NCBI GenBank assembly: GCA_934754425.1
Contig: CAKVIN010000013.1
Coordinates: 4,530-68,529 of the forward strand
Length of the DNA: 64,000 bases
Source of the DNA: an uncultured Candidatus Melainabacteria bacterium
Lineage (GTDB): Bacteria; Cyanobacteriota; Vampirovibrionia; Gastranaerophilales; Gastranaerophilaceae
Direction of reading: 5' to 3'
How positions within the stretch are numbered: position 1 is the stretch's first letter; every line of letters starts with the position of its first letter. Below are positions 59,136 through 64,000 of the stretch, one piece after another. The position numbers and the translations under genes are program-made. Under the pieces are notes generated by a model. It did not search any database, was not told the DNA's origin, and was given only the letters and a program-made list of their open reading frames with translations.

Positions 59136-61037
59136 TTATTTTTCAGCAATAATTCTTGCGGATTCATCAAGATTTTTCATTAAATCTTCGTGTCCTTTAT
59201 CCAACCCTCTATGTCTTAATGCTCTTGCAACCGCATCAGCTAAATTTGGAGCTTTTCCTTCAGAAGCTGCTTTATAATACGCATCTTCAAAATTAGAATC
59301 AAGTCTTAATGCCCAATTGCCTTGCGTTGTTCCAGGTCGGTTATAAGTTTTACCCAAGCCCCAAAAATCTGCAAAGAATATTTGAACACGTCTTGCAGGA
59401 CTTGCAAATAATTCTGCAAAACTTGCTGCTATAAATTCTTTTGAATTATTTCTTACTTTTTTCAAATTTTCTGCAAATTGACTAAAAGAAGCATTTTTTG
59501 AAATAGTATCCTCAACAAGATTTCTTGTTTTAAACAAAAAATGACTACTTGTATCATAACTATATTTTGAACGAAGAAAATCTTTTGCAAACTCCAAGAA
59601 AGATTGATTATCGTGTGAACCCAGCATAATTACGTTTCTTTCCGGAGCCGCTGAACCTCTATAATCAAATTGTGTTACAGAAATACCTGAAAGATTTAAT
59701 TTTTTCATTACTTCTTGAGTAGGTCTATTTGGGTCACCCAAATCTTCACAAATAATAGATTTCTTATCCAACCCGAATTTTTCAGCAGCAGGAATTATTA
59801 TTTTTGTTAACAAATCAGCATATTCATCTATACTGTGTTTTTGATATTTTCCGCCTTCTATAGAATAAATTCTACCGGAATTTTTAGCATTCATTTCTTT
59901 ACTGCTTGTTGTATAAATAAACGGGTCAATCAAGCCAATTATGTGGTCTATTCTTATTCCACCGGAAAAACTTGCAAAATAATCTTCGTATTTTTTCTTC
60001 AAAATTTCACCGGCTTTTCCTAAAGAACCATCTTTATTGAATATTTCTTCCGGCTTAAAATAAGGGAAACCCCATCTTTGTCCGGTTGGTGAAAAATAAT
60101 CAGGCGGACATCCGATAGCTTTATCTTTCATAAACAAATTTTGATTTGTCCAAACTTCAACGCTTGTAGGAGCTACAGGAGAATCACCAATTATATTAAT
60201 ACCTGTTTCTTTAGATATTTTATTTATTTTAGAATTTTCTTTTTCTAACAACATTTGTTGGAAAATATAATAATCATAATCATCTTGGTATTTTTCTTTC
60301 AATTCAGCAATCCTTGCCTTTGATTCAGCAGAATTTTTACGTGTATAAAGATGTTTATCAACTTCACTCCAATTATCCATGCCGGTTGCTCTTGCAATCT
60401 TATCTATTTCTTCTTGTGAATAACTATCAGCTTGTCCCCATAAAATAAAATTATCTTCACCATGAATTTTGGATATAACTCTAAACAATGCACCGGCTTC
60501 ATATTTAGACTCATTTTGAGCCTTAAATTCTAAAAATTCAGGTGTGTTTTTTGAATTATTATACGCTTCTCTTAACGCTACTTCGTACATACTTCTTACG
60601 TACGGATAATTTACATTTTCTTTGTCAGGATTATTTCTAACAATTGCGTCAAAAGTTTTTTTAGAAAGAATATTGCCATACTCATCAGAAGCTAATTTTT
60701 CTAAAGGTATCATGAAAATATTCTTAGCACCTGATTCCGGAGCGTAAGGAGAATTATCCAAAACTCTTCTTAAACCGTTTGGCTCTTGCTGAATTCCTGT
60801 AATACCATGATTTTTTAAGAAAGGAAACAATTTTGTTATTGTTGTTCTGGAAAACAATGAACCAATACCGGTATTTTCTGCTTCAACAGCAGGTGCAGAA
60901 GCGTTGTGTAAAATTATATCAACTTGTTTCCCCAAAAGATTTAAACCTTCATTCAAGGAACTTGTATAAACTTTCATTTCTTTTGAATCAGGTTTTCTGG
61001 AAAAACTTATATTGTTGTCTATTTTTTGGATTCTCAT
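59136..61037 (-). CDS. malQ: 4-alpha-glucanotransferase
   Basis: GH77 amylomaltase, about 633 residues, which rearranges maltodextrins. The catalytic residues are visible: nucleophile Asp in GGIRIDHIIGLIDPF, acid-base Glu in ICEDLGDPN, and Asp in LGSHDNQSF; the substrate segment GDSPVAPTSVEVW is present. The N-terminus (MRIQKIDNNISFSRKP) and the next 100 residues are longer than the usual bacterial start. AAGGAG precedes the ATG at 61037. The zeta-like gene lies upstream and a sugar ABC permease further on. Confidence 0.92.
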   Translation of the reverse strand: MRIQKIDNNISFSRKPDSKEMKVYTSSLNEGLNLLGKQVDIILHNASAPAVEAENTGIGSLFSRTTITKLFPFLKNHGITGIQQEPNGLRRVLDNSPYAPESGAKNIFMIPLEKLASDEYGNILSKKTFDAIVRNNPDKENVNYPYVRSMYEVALREAYNNSKNTPEFLEFKAQNESKYEAGALFRVISKIHGEDNFILWGQADSYSQEEIDKIARATGMDNWSEVDKHLYTRKNSAESKARIAELKEKYQDDYDYYIFQQMLLEKENSKINKISKETGINIIGDSPVAPTSVEVWTNQNLFMKDKAIGCPPDYFSPTGQRWGFPYFKPEEIFNKDGSLGKAGEILKKKYEDYFASFSGGIRIDHIIGLIDPFIYTTSSKEMNAKNSGRIYSIEGGKYQKHSIDEYADLLTKIIIPAAEKFGLDKKSIICEDLGDPNRPTQEVMKKLNLSGISVTQFDYRGSAAPERNVIMLGSHDNQSFLEFAKDFLRSKYSYDTSSHFLFKTRNLVEDTISKNASFSQFAENLKKVRNNSKEFIAASFAELFASPARRVQIFFADFWGLGKTYNRPGTTQGNWALRLDSNFEDAYYKAASEGKAPNLADAVARALRHRGLDKGHEDLMKNLDESARIIAEK

Positions 61038-61074
61038 TATACACACTCCTTAATCTATATAAAAATGCTATCAC

Positions 61075-61103
61075 AAAAAGATATCTATGCAATGATATCC
61101 TTT
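61075..61103 (-). terminator. Terminator of the zeta-like gene
   Basis: GATATC repeats invert around TATGCAAT (one mismatch next to it), and on the minus strand TTTTT follows. Lies 23 nt past the zeta-like gene's stop. Confidence 0.6.
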
Positions 61104-61125
61104 ATATTTAGTAATATATCAATAA

Positions 61126-62859
61126 CTATAAAATTCCCTTAATAAATCTTCTAAATTTTAAATACCACTTTGATTTATCAAGATCATAAGATTTTTTTAT
61201 TTCGCCTTTTTTTACTTCCTTAAGTTCATAATTTTGGCATTTATAAGTTTTACTAACATAAGGATTGTGTGACATAATTTCTGCCATAAAATTCTTAGCA
61301 TTAGCATTTTTTCTTGCAATCTCTAAAATAACACACGGGTCAATAAAACGTCCGATAAAATCCATACGATCAGTAGCACGTTTGATACAAGTTGAAATAC
61401 TTGTATCTACATTAATGAAATCAACAGTATAACCCAATTCATGCGCTTTTTTTAATAACCTGTTGATAGCTGCATAACTTCCACTCGTTTGATAAATTAA
61501 ATTTTTACCTTGTGCCATTACTTCCGGTATTAATTTATTTTTGTATAAATAACTTGCAGCCTTATGTACAATTTCTGCCCCTATTCCATCGTTATAATAT
61601 TCAGAAAAATATTGTTTTATGTTATCAGAATCAGATATATAAAAACGCTCTCTGGTTTGTTTGAGCAAATATTCTATAAGAGATGATTTCCCAGCCCCAG
61701 GGAGGCCATCAATAATAATTAGTTTTTTATGAGAATCAACACCTTTTAATTTTTCTAATTCACTCTGTATAATACCACTCTCTTTAGCCTTATAATAATC
61801 TGATTCTTTATTTAATTTAGGATGAGTTGCTGTATAATATCGGGCTTCTATAACTTTATCATTATCAAACGGAGTTAGTTGAAATTTTTTTCTCGCAAAA
61901 TATTGAAAATCTTTTCTTGATATACAATCCGGATACTCAGTAAACCAATTCATAATATCTTCTTTCATTATTTTGCCGGATTGCCAAGCTTGAATTAAAC
62001 TACCTGATTCTATTCTTTTTGAATATTTTTTTATATCGCCATTTCCACTATTAAGTGTTTCAAAATTATGCTGTCTTATTGATCTATTATACTCAACAAC
62101 CTTACTGATTTCGTTATTAATATCCTCAATAGCGTAAAAACGTGCGAGCGTCATTTTTTTTGTATTAGCACTATTCTTTTTACTTTTAGTATAACTAAAC
62201 TTGTATGTTACATTTGGCTCTATTGTTGTTAAAACAATTTGATACTTATCATCAACCTTATTTATAGTTAAATTATTAATGTTTTTTGCGTATTTTAATC
62301 TTAAATTCCTAATAGCTGTCCTAAAATCTGTTGTATCAATGTTTTTATCTTGTATGAGTGTTTTTACATCATCAAAATTTAATCTTGTAAACATTAAATC
62401 CATATAACGATTTTTATTGTTTTCACTCTCATTATTAATTTCTAATAAATTATCTATTGAATAATTGAATTTCCCCATGTAATTTTTTTGTCTTGCAAAA
62501 GGTTTAAGAAACGCTATTTCCTTACTCTTAAGCTTAAATATCCTAAGCTTTTCTGCAGGAGTAAAATGATTTAGTGCTGAAGTATTTTTTATATTTGCTA
62601 AAGATAACGTATTGGTTTTTCTATGAGAAAAATTACTAAAAAATTCAAAATTAAAAATTTTTAACAATAACTTACTATGTTCATTAATATTTACAAATTT
62701 ACGTAATATCGGAATATTCTTCCAGTCAGGAATGTTAGAATTCTGACTAAAAAAATTCATATCACAATATCGAATATCCCTTATGTTTGGTTTAAATGGT
62801 TTTAACTGACGTAGGGGTACAACATTCCGGCTAAAATTTGAAGTAATTTTATAACTCAT
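61126..62859 (-). CDS. Large protein with C-terminal zeta-toxin-like P-loop kinase domain
   Basis: 577 residues. Residues 1-330 are of unknown type, basic and helical. Residues about 370-545 form a zeta-toxin/P-loop kinase fold: LIIIDGLPGAGKSSLIEYLL (Walker A), FYISDSDNIKQYF, QGKNLIYQTSGSY and the helix IKRATDRMDFIGR. Zeta toxins phosphorylate UDP-GlcNAc and block wall synthesis. There is no epsilon antitoxin next to it, and no signal peptide (N-terminus MSYKITSNFSRN). No Shine-Dalgarno precedes the ATG. It could be an effector, a resistance kinase or a sugar-nucleotide enzyme. Confidence 0.7.
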   Translation of the reverse strand: MSYKITSNFSRNVVPLRQLKPFKPNIRDIRYCDMNFFSQNSNIPDWKNIPILRKFVNINEHSKLLLKIFNFEFFSNFSHRKTNTLSLANIKNTSALNHFTPAEKLRIFKLKSKEIAFLKPFARQKNYMGKFNYSIDNLLEINNESENNKNRYMDLMFTRLNFDDVKTLIQDKNIDTTDFRTAIRNLRLKYAKNINNLTINKVDDKYQIVLTTIEPNVTYKFSYTKSKKNSANTKKMTLARFYAIEDINNEISKVVEYNRSIRQHNFETLNSGNGDIKKYSKRIESGSLIQAWQSGKIMKEDIMNWFTEYPDCISRKDFQYFARKKFQLTPFDNDKVIEARYYTATHPKLNKESDYYKAKESGIIQSELEKLKGVDSHKKLIIIDGLPGAGKSSLIEYLLKQTRERFYISDSDNIKQYFSEYYNDGIGAEIVHKAASYLYKNKLIPEVMAQGKNLIYQTSGSYAAINRLLKKAHELGYTVDFINVDTSISTCIKRATDRMDFIGRFIDPCVILEIARKNANAKNFMAEIMSHNPYVSKTYKCQNYELKEVKKGEIKKSYDLDKSKWYLKFRRFIKGIL

Positions 62860-62946
62860 ACTTATATTAAAAACTATAAAAAAAAATTTTGCTACATTTT
62901 TCTAAAAATAATGACAGAACTTTGAAATTAAGATAAAATAATAACT

Positions 62947-63792
62947 ATGATAAAGAAATTAACAAAAAAAGCTTTGATTCATACCGTATTGATAATTACT
63001 TCATTATTATCAATATTTCCTTTCATTTGGTTAACATCAACCTCACTCAAAGGGCTCAACGAAGATATTTTTGCATATCCACCACATCTAATACCCTCAG
63101 ATTTCACTTGGACAAACTATATAAATGTCTGGGGTAAAGTTAATTTCATGGGATATTTTTGGAATAGCGTAATAGTAGCAGCTCTTACAGTAATTTTAAA
63201 TCTTGTCTTATCTTCTCTTGCTGCATATCCGCTTGCAAGAATGAATTTTAAAGGGAAAAAAATAGTATTCTTTTCAATACTTGCTACAATTATGATTCCA
63301 TTCCAAGCAATTATGCTCCCTGTCTACATAATCACGCTTAAGCTCCATCTTATTGATAGTGTTAATAATACCATGGGATACATTGGGCTCGTAATGCCGT
63401 TTGCTGTTAGCGCATTCGGGATTTTTCTCATGCGTCAAGCTTTCTTGAAAGTTCCAAAAGAAGTTGAAGAAGCAGCTATCGTCGATGGTTGCAATGTTTT
63501 TCAGATGTTTACACGTGTTGTCATACCAATGGTAAAACCAACGCTTGCAGTACTTGCAGTATTTACGTTCATCGGCTCTTGGGGTGAATTCCTATGGCCA
63601 AGTATTATGCTAACAAAAGATACTATGTATACTCTTCCCGTCGGAATAAATAACCTGCAAGGAATGTTCTCCTCTAATTGGAGATTTATTGCCGCCGGCT
63701 CAATAATTTCTACTATACCAATTATTATATTCTTCTTGATGATGCAAAAATATTTTATCTCAGGAGAAAACGACGGAGCAGTTAAAGGCTAG
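62947..63792 (+). CDS. MalG-type sugar ABC transporter permease
   Basis: 281 residues of the carbohydrate (CUT1) permease family. Six spans and the cytoplasmic EAA loop EEAAIVDGCNVFQMFTRVVIP that docks the ATPase; the C-terminus has SNWRFIAAGSIISTIP typical of MalG. Partner permease, binding protein and ATPase are not in the window. ATGACA, 17 nt, TAAAAT, then ATG 7 nt later with no Shine-Dalgarno. A repeat follows directly. Confidence 0.92.
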   Translation: MIKKLTKKALIHTVLIITSLLSIFPFIWLTSTSLKGLNEDIFAYPPHLIPSDFTWTNYINVWGKVNFMGYFWNSVIVAALTVILNLVLSSLAAYPLARMNFKGKKIVFFSILATIMIPFQAIMLPVYIITLKLHLIDSVNNTMGYIGLVMPFAVSAFGIFLMRQAFLKVPKEVEEAAIVDGCNVFQMFTRVVIPMVKPTLAVLAVFTFIGSWGEFLWPSIMLTKDTMYTLPVGINNLQGMFSSNWRFIAAGSIISTIPIIIFFLMMQKYFISGENDGAVKG

Positions 63793-63930
63793 GCACTACG
63801 TACGTAGACATTTGGTCGGCTACTGGGTCGTGATTACTGGATTGTTTAATGACTACAAACTCCGCCTCAATGGTGGGACGACAAGTACTACGTACGTGTG
63901 CTACGCACGTAGATATTTGGTCGGCTTTTT
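63792..63930. repeat. Dispersed repeat Rep3, copy b
   Basis: CACTACGTACGTAG, GGTCGGCT, CTCCGCCTCAATGGT and GTGCTACGCACGTAG in the same order as copy a at 32578. It starts at the stop codon of the sugar permease. Confidence 0.8.
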
Positions 63931-63932
63931 TA

Positions 63933-63975
63933 AGTGGAAAGTGGAAAATTGAAAGTGGAAAGTTGTTTTAAAACG
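63933..63975. repeat. Rep2 fragment, copy b
   Basis: AGTGGAAAGTGGAAAATTGA and GTGGAAAGTTG repeat the arm of Rep2 (26531-26563); the rest would lie beyond the window end. Confidence 0.6.
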
Positions 63976-64000
63976 GTTGGTAATCGTAATTACAAGTATG

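Overview
The window is AT-rich chromosomal DNA from what is most likely a gut-type non-photosynthetic cyanobacterial relative (Melainabacteria/Vampirovibrionia, probably order Gastranaerophilales). Supporting signs are an outer membrane (BamA/Omp85 and Skp/OmpH), a cyanobacteria-style SLH-domain surface protein with an N-terminal Cys cluster, fermentative ferredoxin-linked 2-oxoacid oxidation, rubrerythrin, and several lineage-restricted proteins. No photosynthesis gene is visible. The taxonomic call is inference from gene content; no search was run.

Layout. 1-8.4 kb: the 3' part of dnaB, two membrane/TPR proteins, an S1-domain protein, infC with an apparent ATC start, a regulator with four GntR-type winged helices, and adenine deaminase. 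8.5-15.7 kb: SLH protein, PAP2 phosphatase, small membrane protein, FtsH, a HAD protein divergent from an XRE regulator, a candidate sRNA and a glucosaminidase. 15.8-23.5 kb: ilvD, 5-formyl-THF cyclo-ligase, a HigBA-type toxin-antitoxin pair, phospholipase D-like and YdjC-like enzymes, a GT2 glycosyltransferase and a kinase-like protein. 23.6-27 kb: a four-subunit 2-oxoacid:ferredoxin oxidoreductase operon whose gaps hold palindromic repeats. 27-35 kb: murG-ftsW-murD, leuD, dnaN, ftsZ, plus a repeat-rich patch, a small gene under a sigma28-like promoter and a gene broken by an in-frame stop. 35.5-45.4 kb: unusual membrane and FliK-like proteins, a MetE/UroD-like protein, rplI, a ribbon-helix-helix protein, a pabBC-pabA pair with repeat DNA inside pabA, an NrtR-like regulator, secG, tcdA and rubrerythrin. 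45.4-46 kb: an sRNA convergent with a tiny hydrophobic ORF, a candidate type I toxin-antitoxin locus. 46-64 kb: Skp, BamA, three glycosyltransferases, a ClC transporter, a class V aminotransferase, an ArsB/NhaD-type transporter, a HAD phosphatase, a PilZ protein, 4-alpha-glucanotransferase, a zeta-toxin-like protein and a MalG-type sugar permease.

Cross-cutting signals. (1) Two small RNAs on opposite strands (27.03-27.11 kb and 45.51-45.59 kb) share promoter spacing, a 5' domain with compensatory base changes and different terminators. One overlaps the 3' end of a 26-codon hydrophobic ORF. (2) At least nine genes have their ATG 6-7 nt after a TATAAT-like box and no Shine-Dalgarno, suggesting leaderless mRNAs. 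(3) Three families of dispersed, often palindromic repeats sit between genes, and a 60-bp tandem repeat has been absorbed in frame into pabA. (4) A conserved AAAAAGGCAATT upstream element precedes three otherwise unrelated genes.
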